A stretch of DNA of 64,000 nucleotides, from assembly GCA_002205965.3 (NCBI GenBank), contig NADL03000460.1, positions 124,001-188,000 of the forward strand. Reading direction: 5' to 3'. This document shows positions 1 through 10,322 of the stretch, piece after piece. Source of the stretch: Kappaphycus alvarezii (Eukaryota; Rhodophyta; Florideophyceae; Gigartinales; Solieriaceae). The notes under the pieces were generated by a model. It saw only the letters and a list, made by a program, of their open reading frames with translations. It had not been told where the DNA came from and made no database searches. The stretch's first letter is position 1; each line of letters begins with the position of its first letter. The translations under genes were made by a program, and so were the position numbers.

Positions 1-1020
1 TTCTTCTGGTACTTTGACCGATTTCCTCTTTTGATTCATTTACAGAGTCGACCTGTTGACATAATTCAAATAATACAACCTGAGCATTTCGTATTTCTCC
101 ATTTTTCTTCGACATGTACTCCAGTTTTCAGACGAGCTGCTTGGTAAGGTCAATTTGATGCGGACATGAACTTAGAATATGATCAGGGGAATCACAATTA
201 AAGCATCCCATGACCGAAAATGATCCAGATGGATCCTTCTTTTTGCCGTAACTACTTGTATCACCGACACTCCGATGTCGGTTTGCGTAGCGACCAGGTC
301 CTTATAGAGCATACTAGGGACCTTTTCGTCCTCATCTGAAGTAGTACTTGACCTAATTGCAACTTTATCCCTCATGTTTGCCAATTTGGCTTTCCGAGAG
401 AGATGCAAGGCTGCTTCAAGTTCTCCATAGAGCTGCTGAAATGAGGAACCATGGGTGGCGACGCGACGTAACGGCTCCGTCGCCCATGCATAATCGATGG
501 TAGCATTACGAAGAAATTCAATCCTGTGTGCCTCACTCCTGTGCGAAACATGCACTTGCGGTGAAAGCTTTGTTATTAGCTTGTACAGTTTTTCAAGTGC
601 TGCAAGCTCATCAAGACCTTCAGAAGTTTACTTGGATAACCTTAGCTCACCGAGATAGTTTTTCACTCGATTTTGACGAACCACGGAGTTGTATTCATAA
701 ATAATGAGTTTTATCGCCTCAGTAAACGAATTAGCTTCGTTATCGATCCTATTCAGCTAAAATATCTTAGCATCACAACGTAGAAGGTTATGAAGATATT
801 GCTTCTTCTGCGAAGCGATGAGACCATAGTCACGAGCAACTTGTTGGTACTCGGCAACATTTTCCATCCATGACTCACCAAGGTCCCTGGAGAACTTTTG
901 GTCCTTGTCACGGAATCTAGAGCGGATGCAGTACGCTAATTTATCCTGATGCGTATAGGCACGTGGTAGCACGAGATTCTTCATCTTCAGGGGCTGATTT
1001 TTCCTGGCTTCTTCGGGTTG
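1..1020 (-). mobile_element. Decayed gag region of an LTR retroelement (fossil)
   Basis: Minus-strand reading gives gag-like helical protein pieces at about 757-984 and 172-555. They are followed near 130-200 by a retroviral-type zinc knuckle of form C-x2-C-x4-H-x4-C (residues CFNCDSPDHILSSC). This order, a helical domain and then a CCHC knuckle, is that of a Gag protein. No protease, integrase or reverse transcriptase is visible because the window edge cuts the element off. It is clearly broken, with several breaks, and looks old. The superfamily cannot be decided from gag alone. Confidence 0.65.
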
Positions 1021-1039
1021 TAAGACGACCTTGTAGCAT

Positions 1040-1375
1040 AAATGCTAACTTTTCGCGCTCGCACTGTACGCATCACAATGCCGACCGTACAATGCACATG
1101 TCACGCAATGGCAGAACTGTACGGTAAACCGTTGTACCTACCGTACTGTGCACAAATCTACAGTACAGTAGCGACTGTACAGTGCGGGTGCAACGAGGGC
1201 AACACTGTACAGTAATCGCTCTTAATGTACCGCGCGCTGTACACTGTACCGTTTACAGTGTACCAAGACCGTACGCTTACTGTTCACGCACCGTTCACAG
1301 TGCACAGCAGTACCTGGCACGCCTCTTCATCGTACTGTTCGCCCGTTTACAGTAAGTACTGTGGAGAAACGACTC
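1040..1375. repeat. Island dense in TACAGT/ACTGTA words
   Basis: About 330 bp in which GTACAGT, ACTGTAC, CCGTAC and CACTGTAC variants recur every 10-20 bases on both strands without a fixed period. Similar clusters occur at about 3280-3305, 3560-3835, 12925-13035 and 40260-40370. No coding potential is seen. It could be a degenerate satellite or a cluster of protein-binding sites; the sequence alone does not decide. Confidence 0.5.
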
Positions 1376-1470
1376 ATAGAAACCAGTAGTTGTTATATTT
1401 TTTACCATCTTCCAGCTGTTTATTCAAAGTCGGATACCATACCTTTTCCTTTCTATGGTATCCTATAGTG

Positions 1471-1825
1471 GGCCTGCTCTATTAAATTTAGAAGGCGCAA
1501 AAACTGGCTAGCAACCGTCGGTGTCTATTCATTGGCTCGCAACTGTTGTTTTGAAGCAGTGCAAAGTCGGACATATCCAGTTCATGCACTACTCGGCCGG
1601 CCCTACCTATCGTAGACACACGACACTCGATAAGCAACAGTCGTTGTATATCCTACCGACCCCTACTGTTGCTCCGAAGGCGAATCATAGCTCGGACCTA
1701 TTTAGTGTATACCGCACTGAGCCGGCTCTACCTAACATAGATGCACGACTGCTTATAACCAACAGTCGTTGTCCATCCTACTGGACCCCGACTGTTGCGC
1801 CGAAGGGCAATTCCATGACTCGGAC
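1471..1825 (+). repeat. Three diverged tandem copies of a ~126-bp unit
   Basis: Units begin near 1471, 1598 and 1723. Each opens with a GGCC(T/G)GCTCTA-like block, has an AACAGTCGTTG-like block in the middle, a CC(C/G)ACTGTTG block later, and ends with (A/C)TCGGAC at 1572, 1697 and 1825. The last two copies are the most alike. A 142-residue open frame (1521-1949) runs across the repeat, but it looks like a by-product of the repetition and resembles no protein I know. Confidence 0.6.
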
Positions 1826-2440
1826 CTCAACCAATCAATCAACTCATCAACCAAACCTCAACAAATCAACAAATCAACAAGTGTCAGACGTAAATACGTT
1901 CTACCCACGGGTACCGCCGCTCAACCCTAATCGAAGGGCGCGGGTGTAGATATTTAGAGATAATTTGTATAGACTAGGGTTAGTCGTAGCTACTTAAGTA
2001 CCGGCGAGCTCTCGAACCGTGGGAGCTCACAGAGAATAACCACCGTAGTGCCGGGCTGTAAACTAATACCACGTTAAGGTCTTTTGCTCCCGCACTACCG
2101 ATCTGACCAACGTTCCCGGTCTTTCCCTCTCGCGTCGCGCACGCTCCCTTTAACTCCGCGACTCATCACCCACGGGACTAGAATGTTGAGGGTCGTGTGA
2201 GTCGAGTCGTCGCATATCGCCCGTTATCTGCAGGATACTCTTCGCTACACGTTAAGTGGCTAGGGCCTGTCGCAGGTATAACGCGGAAGAGCTCCGCTCC
2301 GTTACCCGTCCCCACTTCCCAGGTCCCACGTTACCTTGCACGCTACGCTTCGGTGACTGTTTAGTCCTTTGTCTCGGTACGACTACGTTCTCGGTACTAC
2401 TCTTCGCTGTAGCACGAGCTATCCGTTTATGTTACAGACC
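1826..2440. other. No gene seen
   Basis: This stretch holds no convincing ORF. A short CAACCAATCAAT-type low-complexity run lies at about 1830-1880. The rest is unique-looking sequence. It could be LTR remains related to the flanking gag-like material, but no paired repeat or target duplication was found. Confidence 0.4.
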
Positions 2441-2815
2441 TTATTTCAGTATTTCCTTTGTTATTTCTTCTGCAGCTAGCTTGTCTTCGTCTTCGGTATA
2501 GAGATTAGCGGCTAGCTGTCGGATGCCACGGCGGGAACTATGCGGCGGCACATTTGCTCTACGGTCATTCAACCAGTCACAAATTGCTTTAAAGGCAAAA
2601 GGCAGACATTGTATAGCAGTAGAGAACGATACAGCCGGTGGAAAAAGTTTGGCAACCTCATCGACTACTTGAGTTTCAGTCATAGACCGAGCAGAGACAC
2701 GATTCTCGAGTATTCGAATTGAGTTGATGAATCTTGAAACCTCTTGAGAGACATTTTTCAGTGCTATCTGAGACAGAAACAGTTCCGATGTATTTGCAGT
2801 GCTTCCTTGATCCAT
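2441..2815 (-). CDS. Unrecognised ORF, possible Gag N-terminal fragment
   Basis: An open frame of about 124 residues starts at the methionine at 2815 (MDQGSTANTSELFLSQ). It runs through an amphipathic helical stretch and an acidic end (YTEDEDKLAAEE). I do not recognise a domain. It lies on the same strand as the gag remnant at 1-1020, so it may be an outlying part of that element; a host gene is also possible. No promoter or splice evidence was seen. The frame extends upstream to 2887, but that part looks non-coding. Confidence 0.25.
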   Translation of the reverse strand: MDQGSTANTSELFLSQIALKNVSQEVSRFINSIRILENRVSARSMTETQVVDEVAKLFPPAVSFSTAIQCLPFAFKAICDWLNDRRANVPPHSSRRGIRQLAANLYTEDEDKLAAEEITKEILK

Positions 2816-2889
2816 ATTGATCACTGACCTAGAAATGAGGATGTGTTCTGACTTGTTCTCAACAGGAGTTTGGTATGAAAGTAACAATG

Positions 2890-3840
2890 CTCTGGTCCAC
2901 GTTTGTCGGGAGGGTATTCAGGGTTTTGTTCAGTGAAGTAGTATGTAGTTGTAAGAGCAAAGTGTGGAATAAATAAAACTGAGGACACTGTGAGGATAAT
3001 TTGCGAATGCAGTTTCACATCCCAAAACGTCTGACACTTGTAGCACATAGCGAGGTTGCTGGTGGAAGTCTACTATAAGCCCTACAAGCCGAGCTTACAA
3101 TTTCTGACACAACTACTGACCGTTGTGCCCGACGGGTTGGCTTCCCCATTTTGCGGCAAGAACAAGTGTTTACTTTCTCTGTCTGATGGCTGATGATTCT
3201 TGTCTTTGACTTGCTCCGCTACTCGGTACGCAAGCCCTCGTATAGATTTTTTTGTAGCCCGTGTGCATTGCATTTGAAAGTACAGTACAGTGCAGTGTAG
3301 GACTAGTCGAGCGTAAAAATTAAATCTAGTGGCTACAGGAGCATTTTGTAGTCGATTAATGTCATAAAATATCCAAGGATTCTTGCTGAGCTGTGACGGA
3401 TGCTGCACTGGCACCATTGCGGGCCCTTTTGAATAACATCAGCGTTTGCATCAATCGCGTTTGCATATAGCTGGTGCGTTTAAGTCTATGTGCATCCAAT
3501 GCAGATCGGATCTTGCGTTGATCCGGATCTATACTGTAAATTCGCAAGGCGAAATCCACAGGCGTACAGTACAGTATATTGTATGTACTAGGAGCGGGGT
3601 ATTACAGTAGTATGAAGGAATGCTTACAGCAGGTACGTGTATAGCATTACAGGTATGGTACAGTAATAAAAATTGGCATTCGTGGTGGGCGTGGCAAGAG
3701 GATTCAAAGTGAACCGAATCGAGGTGCGTTTACTGTAGTGTATAATACAGTGCAGTACAGTAAAGTACTGTACAGTGCAGTACAATTGTAGTGTAGTGTA
3801 CTAGCGGTACCGTACAGTACGGGATCAGGACAAGGGGGAT
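2890..3840. other. Gene-free stretch with a second TACAGT-rich cluster
   Basis: Only short, unrecognisable frames occur here. From about 3555 to 3835 the words GTACAGTA, CAGTACAG and TAGTGTA recur densely, as in the island at 1040-1375. This cluster lies just beyond the 3' end of the minus-strand GATA/PB1 gene. Confidence 0.4.
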
Positions 3841-3884
3841 CATCATGGTTCAAGTCATCAGACGTTTCGCCAGCTCTAGCGCAG

Positions 3885-3914
3885 GCTCAAGCTCAAGCTC
3901 AAGCTCAAGCTCAA
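3885..3914. repeat. Microsatellite (GCTCAA)x5
   Basis: Five perfect hexamer copies lie just downstream of the stop codon of the minus-strand GATA/PB1 gene, probably in its 3' UTR. Confidence 0.85.
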
Positions 3915-3967
3915 GCGGCCTCGCTCCACTGCGCAGTCTGCCTCCTCCACACCAACGCCACGCCATA

Positions 3968-5149
3968 CTAGACCACGTTCCACTCGGTGCTCTGCTCACA
4001 CAAGGTCCACATGACCGAAATGCCCATACTCTGCACCAGCACCCACATTTCCTCGAGATCCGAATCACTCTCCACCGTCACCCAGTCGTCATCATGATCC
4101 CAATACTTGAGCGTCAACTGCTCACACTTTCCAACCCCCACCGCCGCACACAACCCCTCTCTCAGCTCCCTCCACCCCACCGCCCGATCAATCCTCACCG
4201 CGATATTCTCCTTTTCCAACACAACTATACTATCCACGGGCCACTCTCTCCACAACCCGGGAATCCCAAACTCGTACTCCCCCTCTCCCTCCTGCACCAT
4301 CTCCCTTCCCAAATCCATCTGCTTGTCACTCCCCTCGTCCGCCTCCATCTCCACATCCACCGTCTCCATCTCCACCGTCGCCGCCGCACCACCCTCCCCT
4401 CCCTTGCCCTGCTTCCCGTCCGTCTCCTCCCCAACCAAACGGTTTGCACCCCCCCTCGACTTTCTCAACCGATTCCTCCACGGATTCCCCACCTCCACCG
4501 GCTCGTCAACACCCTTTCGACTGGCATCCTCCTCACTCCCTCCCTCCACCCCCGTCTCATCACCATCATCCGACACCGCGCGCACTCCATTCCCCACGGC
4601 ATTCGCCTGCCGCCTCTCCCCACTCCAACGTTCCGACAAGGCCTTGTCCCCCTCCGACCCCTCCTCCAACACCTCCTCCTCCACAACCCCAACCGCACAC
4701 CCATTCCCAACGCCAATCCCCGCCCGAATACTCCCATCCGCCATCCGCACCACAGGCTTTGTAAAATCCCTAATCTTCTTCCCCGCCCTATCCTTTGGCA
4801 AAAACCCCACCACCGTAGCCATCACCCACTCCCCTCCCCAACAACTCAAACTCACACCCCCATTCGGTCCCACAAACACCGGAATCGCCCCCTGGGAATA
4901 CAACCGATTACACGGGTAACACAACGTGCGTCCCCCATCCGGCCCCGTATACAACTTGACCCCACGACGACCACTCCCCACCTCAATACCACAATGCGGC
5001 GCCTGACAGCGCGACAAGGACGAGCGATCCCGGCGCGGGCGCTTCAACGACGGCAATGCGGGAGATTCCAACGCGGCGACGTGTAGCCCGTTGTGTGGAT
5101 CGGACGGCGGGTCGGGGCGGCGTGGCGTGGGCGGCGCGTGTGCGGCCAT
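3968..5149 (-). CDS. GATA-type zinc finger and PB1 domain protein
   Basis: A 393-residue protein, likely a nuclear regulator. From the methionine at 5149 (MAAHAPPTPRRP): a proline-rich N-terminus; a basic nuclear-localisation-like patch (KRPRRDR, about residues 36-42); a GATA-like finger with C48, C53, C77 and C80, the last pair in the GPDGGRTLCYPC context typical of GATA fingers; a long Gly/Glu-rich low-complexity middle; and a C-terminal PB1 domain (about 307-385) with the acidic OPCA signature (YWDHDDDWVTVESDSDLEE). The first cysteine pair is spaced C-x4-C rather than C-x2-C, so DNA binding is inferred. The frame is open upstream to 5428, but that extension is encoded by the CTGGACA repeat and low-complexity DNA, so I start at 5149. 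PB1 domains mediate pairing with other PB1 proteins. The gene is single-exon as read. Opposite-strand frames are shadows of its biased composition. Confidence 0.8.
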   Translation of the reverse strand: MAAHAPPTPRRPDPPSDPHNGLHVAALESPALPSLKRPRRDRSSLSRCQAPHCGIEVGSGRRGVKLYTGPDGGRTLCYPCNRLYSQGAIPVFVGPNGGVSLSCWGGEWVMATVVGFLPKDRAGKKIRDFTKPVVRMADGSIRAGIGVGNGCAVGVVEEEVLEEGSEGDKALSERWSGERRQANAVGNGVRAVSDDGDETGVEGGSEEDASRKGVDEPVEVGNPWRNRLRKSRGGANRLVGEETDGKQGKGGEGGAAATVEMETVDVEMEADEGSDKQMDLGREMVQEGEGEYEFGIPGLWREWPVDSIVVLEKENIAVRIDRAVGWRELREGLCAAVGVGKCEQLTLKYWDHDDDWVTVESDSDLEEMWVLVQSMGISVMWTLCEQSTEWNVV

Positions 5150-5362
5150 GGTGTGCCGCGACGGGGAGTGAGTGTGGGTGTGGGAGTGGTTGCGCGTGCG
5201 ATGGTAGGATGTCGCGTACAACGGACCGAGACGAGGGTGAGGAGGCGCGGTGCAAACGAGGCGGCCCCGTGTGGACACGGAGGTTTGGTGGACGGCGGGA
5301 TGCGGCGGCACGATACACCGTAAACTGGCGGGGCCCTGCTTTCGACCAAATAAATGCACCGA

Positions 5363-5397
5363 CTGGACACTGGACACTGGACACTGGACACTGGACA
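5363..5397. repeat. Minisatellite (CTGGACA)x5
   Basis: Five perfect 7-bp copies lie about 215 bp upstream of the chosen start of the GATA/PB1 gene, so probably in its promoter or 5' UTR. Confidence 0.85.
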
Positions 5398-5484
5398 TGG
5401 GTAGGAAGCCAATGATGTGGCGGCACATTGGGTTGTGGTCAACGAATCATGTCTGCGGTGGAATCCGTGAGGCTGGCAAGATGG

Positions 5485-5580
5485 TTGTGTACACGTGTAT
5501 GTGTTGTGTATACTGTGTACAGGTGTACAGGTGTATGTTGTGTACACGTGTATATGTCTATGTATATGTCAGGTACAGTA
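5485..5580. repeat. GTGTAC/GTGTAT-rich low-complexity tract
   Basis: Alternating purine-pyrimidine words such as GTGTACACGTGTAT and ACAGGTGTACAGGTGTAT recur, ending in a TACAGTACTGTA block. No gene is seen. Confidence 0.6.
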
Positions 5581-8500
5581 CTGTAGAGGCAAGTCGAGGC
5601 ACAGGCACATTGACAACCGCCATCGTTCAAGCTCCCCTCCACTGCCGCCTCCGCTCCCGCCCAGCCCGCAACATCTACACTCCCGTATATTTGGTGCCCC
5701 GATTCCCAATTCCCGCTCCCGCTCCCGCTCCCCCTCCCCCTCCTCCCCCTCACTACGCCTCCTCCGCAACTCATACCGTGGCTTGTGTACGTATGTGAAA
5801 CCCCCATATTGTTGATTTTCCTCGCTGGAACATACGCTCTGTGTCCTTGCGTCGTGGTTTCAATTCCTACGCGTCACAACGCCTGGCGTGCCATGCGCTG
5901 CTCTGGTCTTGCGATTGTTGATGTCAGGGGGTGGCGGTAAGGCGATTCCTGCCGTGTCACCTGCGAATGTCTACAGGTGCTGCTTTTTTTTTGGCGTTTT
6001 CGGTGGCTGTCCCGATCCGTGATTTCTGTTAGGGGGGAGGGGGGGGAAGGGGTGGCTGCATGTCGGTGTTTGTGTGTGTGTGTGTGTGTGGATGGGTTGA
6101 ATTGTTGCGTGTGGGAGGGTGTGTTGTTTGTGTTCTTGTGTTGGGGGGGAGGCGGGAGCAAGTTTCACAGGAGCGGCTATGGATGGAATGGAATGTCGCA
6201 AGAGTTGCGGTATGCAGACGCTTGTTTTGCATACTGCATATTGCCAAGCTACCGCGCTGACAATCGATACGTGCAGGAACAATATCCTGGGAGAAACGAT
6301 AAACGCGTTGAAATGTGGGTGTCGGCTGTCCCCCGACTGTATGACTGGTGCAAATGCGACAGTTTTTCATAGCTTGTCCGCTGCTGATTTTGTGCTACTT
6401 GCTCGCACTTTACTCGCAAGACCGTGCGTCCTGTTACTGCTCCTGGCGCCTTGAGCCAAATTTAGGTACGTACCGCTGTGTCTTTGGTTCTCATCCAAGG
6501 CAAACACTACAATGCAACGAATGAGGAGGGAGGGGGAGGGGGAGTGATATTCACTGACCTCTGCGTATGCAATATATTCACTTGCAACGAATCGATTGAC
6601 TCCATCTCGTCTCTGCAAACTCTCCCAAATAAAAACACGTCACGTTCCAGATCACGTGCACCCAAACACCCCGTGAGTCATACCCAACACACCACACCAC
6701 CCAATTGGACTGATTTCCCGATTTCACCTTTCTCCCCTCCTCCAATACCTCAAACATCAACATCTCGTGCAGGCGTGACAACCAACCTGTCCAGCCGACA
6801 ACCCTCACCTCGTAACCAAAATAATTCTCCAGCAAGAAAACTCCTCCAATTTCTCCTGCTCGCATTCAATCTCGTATTACAACCCTCGCATAGATTCCCT
6901 CTCCTCCGTTTCAACAGTCCACTCTAGCTGCACCAATTTCGAATACCCCCCGCTATAACAAAACCGTATTTGCGCGTCTTGAATTCCTCAACCCCTCAAC
7001 CCGAACAACCATACACAAATGCGCAATCGCTGTCAAACTCTTCTGCAACAACAATGGATACCCAATACACATATGCTGTACGACTAGTCTGCCCTCCCTG
7101 CACCACCCTCCTACATGCCTCGCCGCCCAACTAATTCATACAGATCAACCTGCCTCAAACACTTGGCAATCCACCAAAAGTCCCTGCCACTCCATCCCCG
7201 CGTGCGCTCCCAATAATTCTCATTACAAAAGATACGCCATTTCTGTTCATCCCAACAAGGACCCTTTGCATTTCAATTCCTATCTCTGCGCTTTTATTCA
7301 ACTTTTTTATTCCGGCCAATTCTCCGCTTCTTGTACAGCTCCCGCAACCTCTATACTCTTGCTATGACTCCTCTGCTTATGCGTCCTGACCCGATCCAAG
7401 TCGCGTTAAAACCATGCTTGGTTTACTGTGGTTATGGTCAAGGATAGAGTCCCACTGCCTTACATTGTAGCAAGTGTGGCCGGCAAAGCCTAATCAGAGT
7501 TGCTGATGCAGGGCTATCGAGCCTGGTTTACCGCGAGTGGTGCGAATCTTGCGAGTCCCATAAACTCGCGTTCAAACCATGATTCAGCATCTGCAGTACG
7601 AAGAATGGGGCATGTCTACCAACCAAAAAGTAGCTCGTGGCTCAGTCAACAAGAAGGCCCCGTTGAAAGTGACCATCAACGGTGCGTGTTGTTGACGGAG
7701 AACGGCCCTCACACTTTCTAGAACATTGGTCCAGGGCTCAGCTGGCCACCGATCCTGCCACCTCTTGATATTTATTTATCAATTTGTTCTCGTCGTAGAA
7801 TATAATATGCCGTAGAATATTCTTCATGGGATACAGCGTCAATTGGAGCAAGGTACTGCTGTAGATTAAGATTCGTTAGGTTCCAGGCGGGTAACGAATT
7901 TGACGCGATGGGTACAGTAACATGTGGCACAGTCAAAAAGTTTGCTGGTAACCTTCCCTAGAAGATTCTACCCCGATCAAAAAATCCAAACTAAAACATG
8001 ATTCAGCTGTAAAGTTGTGATTTTCTCGTTTTCTTGAAGGCAGTTGTATAGAAATCCAACTGCTGGAATTACTTCCCTGTCACCACGGACGCCAACTTGC
8101 TTTTAAAAGGATGCAAGTCTTCAGCATTGTTGAGTTTGAGAGGCACGATGGGAATGGTGTATGAAAGCTTTAAAGTTGACAGAGGCTGGTCATTGATAAC
8201 AGATACAGTTGTATCACCAAAAGACGTTAATCTCCCATTCGTGACCCTTTCCAAGAAAATCGGTACCAATTCTCTTCTCCTCTCTTCCCATTGATTTCCA
8301 GGCAATTCACGATTATCGCGTTCGAATTTCTGCAGTGTCTTGATTAAAAGTCTTGATTAAAAATGGGCGGCTATGGATGTAGAGGTAACAACGTCTTCAT
8401 GGCTGAACAATTGTTGTTACCGTCAATCCAAAGATTGGCGCGCTGCAACAATTTTGGTGAACAAGCTTTTGTCATTATTTTTGTGTCGAATCCAAACTCA

Positions 8501-10150
8501 CAACAAACACAAGGCTTATGTTCCCGGGCTTCACGCTTGGCACAGGGGAAAATTGGTTCAGATGTTTTCGTTAAAGCGAGAATTAGAGATGACTCGTATC
8601 AATCAGAAAAGCCCGATACACGGCTTCCTAGGGAGAAGACTCTCCCTCAAAGAAAAGTTAGTGGAAGAGGTTATTGGATACGCGCAAAAACGGTTTGTTG
8701 ACATCTAGTAAAGCACTGCATCACTGAATTGACGCGTTATAATATTCCGTCGAATGGCCATACAGTATCTGTCGTATTTTCGGTATCCAATCACATTCTG
8801 GTAGGGCAAATGCGCTGCCATCGATCGGGTAATCCGCTTTGATCACATTTCCGAGTCAGCGGCAGCTAGTTGCCTACAATGATAATTTTTGATTCATTGA
8901 ATGTGATTAGGGCGGGAAGCTGTTTTGCCTAAATGTAACATCAAACTTCTATTGAAGCATTTAATTAGTTGTTGCAGTCTGAGACAGGTTCAGTGTGTCA
9001 ATTACGTAAAGCACATTTATTACATACAGATGAATGCTCAATCAACTCAAAAATGCTGCTGAATCAGCAATGACTTTTATGATAACGTCGTTATGGCAAT
9101 AATCGAAAAAATTGCAACCAAGTGATCATTCCACAACTGCTCCCAGCGAGAGTATTGACTACTGAGATCACAGCATCAATCTTTCAGCCTCTCTCCATTG
9201 CTATAGAGGAGCTGTTATGTTTTCCAGTATTCGAACCGAGTAGAGAGCCTGGCTATTTTGTACCATGCCGAGGAAAATCACACATAATGATCTGCGATCG
9301 TGCTGAAGAGCCTCTTCCAGATAAGGAGGAACCAGTGCGAGTGCTCAAAGGTGTGGAAAATTTTAAGGGACAAGTATTGTTCTCCCTGCTTCGAAGTCTA
9401 CTGTAAATTACAATATGATTACTGTCTTCAAAAACATGGAATTTCCAAGTCTTCCATGCTGTATATTCGTTCTGTAGGGAGAGAAGAAAAAACAGTTCGA
9501 TTCTACTGTTTCTCCACCCTCTTCGTATTAACTGGGTAATTCGCCACACGCAGAAATTCTACAATGTGTATCGACACATCTAGAAAGTACCAAAACAGAA
9601 GTGGAGAGAAGTGTTACTTGAATTGCAATTTGTCATGAGAGAAATCGCAAACGCAGATCGTGGACACTAACAAGTAGATGGAACTTGTAAAAGTCAAGAA
9701 TTTTCATTTCGTATGGGCGCCTCATAGAAGAGAAGGTATAAGGTCCGCCGCGTTGACCTTCCTCAAATCCAATGCAGACATCTCGAAATTTGGAGAATCA
9801 GCGAACAATAAAATCCTTTTCACATTATCGAGCTTACACATATTCTATCAACTGCAGATCTCCTCGAAAAGACTAAATGGATCGCACATCCGTAAGCGGG
9901 TGCCCGAAAACGCATGCACTCCTTATCATGTGTCTGAGACATAATTTGGCTCCTTACCGCCATAACATATAAAGAAATGCTCTCAGATGAAGAAATTGAA
10001 CTAAATCCCAAACTAGCTCTTTATATCAACTTCTTCACTGCGAAACTCTTTCAGTAACTGATTACCACATGGGCAGATTCTATGAGGATTTGAATTCGCC
10101 ATCGTGCGCCCGGGGCTCCTAGGCCCAAAACTCGTCAAGCCACCTCCCTT
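5581..10150. other. Long stretch without a supported gene
   Basis: Several 65-180-residue frames exist on both strands, but they overlap each other and lack recognisable domains. Local features are a C-rich CCCGCT tract near 5710-5745 and a (GT)n run at about 6069-6090. Overlapping frames at 8363-8701 and 8373-8708 (one ending GRRLSLKEKLVEEVIGYAQK) and a minus frame at 8069-8305 might be exons of an unknown gene or TE debris; I cannot support either. Confidence 0.35.
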
Positions 10151-10160
10151 TTTCACGCGG

Positions 10161-10167
10161 ATATAAA
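10161..10167 (+). promoter_or_regulatory. Candidate TATA box
   Basis: ATATAAA lies about 160 bp upstream of the ATG of the amine oxidase gene, on the same strand. The position is plausible for a core promoter, but no start site can be seen. Confidence 0.35.
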
Positions 10168-10322
10168 GATCATGTACGTGAGGGAATCTGCACGCATGTC
10201 AAGGCTGATTATTTGTTCCCGAAACGCCATCGACTACAACTCAAACCTCAGTTGCAAGCAAGTTCCCCCGGTACGAAAGTAATTCGTCAGCATACCTGTC
10301 ATATTCGACAGATAAAGTAAAG

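Noticed and set aside
3845-5086. Long plus-strand frames (413 and 270 residues) over the GATA/PB1 gene
   Set aside because: They are His/Pro/Arg- or Ser/Thr/Pro-rich antisense shadows with no domain; the minus strand carries clear GATA and PB1 motifs.
5150-5428. N-terminal extension of the GATA/PB1 protein to 5428
   Set aside because: It would be encoded by the CTGGACA minisatellite and low-complexity DNA; the start at 5149 is more credible.
8363-8708. Possible host exon
   Set aside because: Two overlapping frames of equal length, no recognisable domain, no convincing splice sites.
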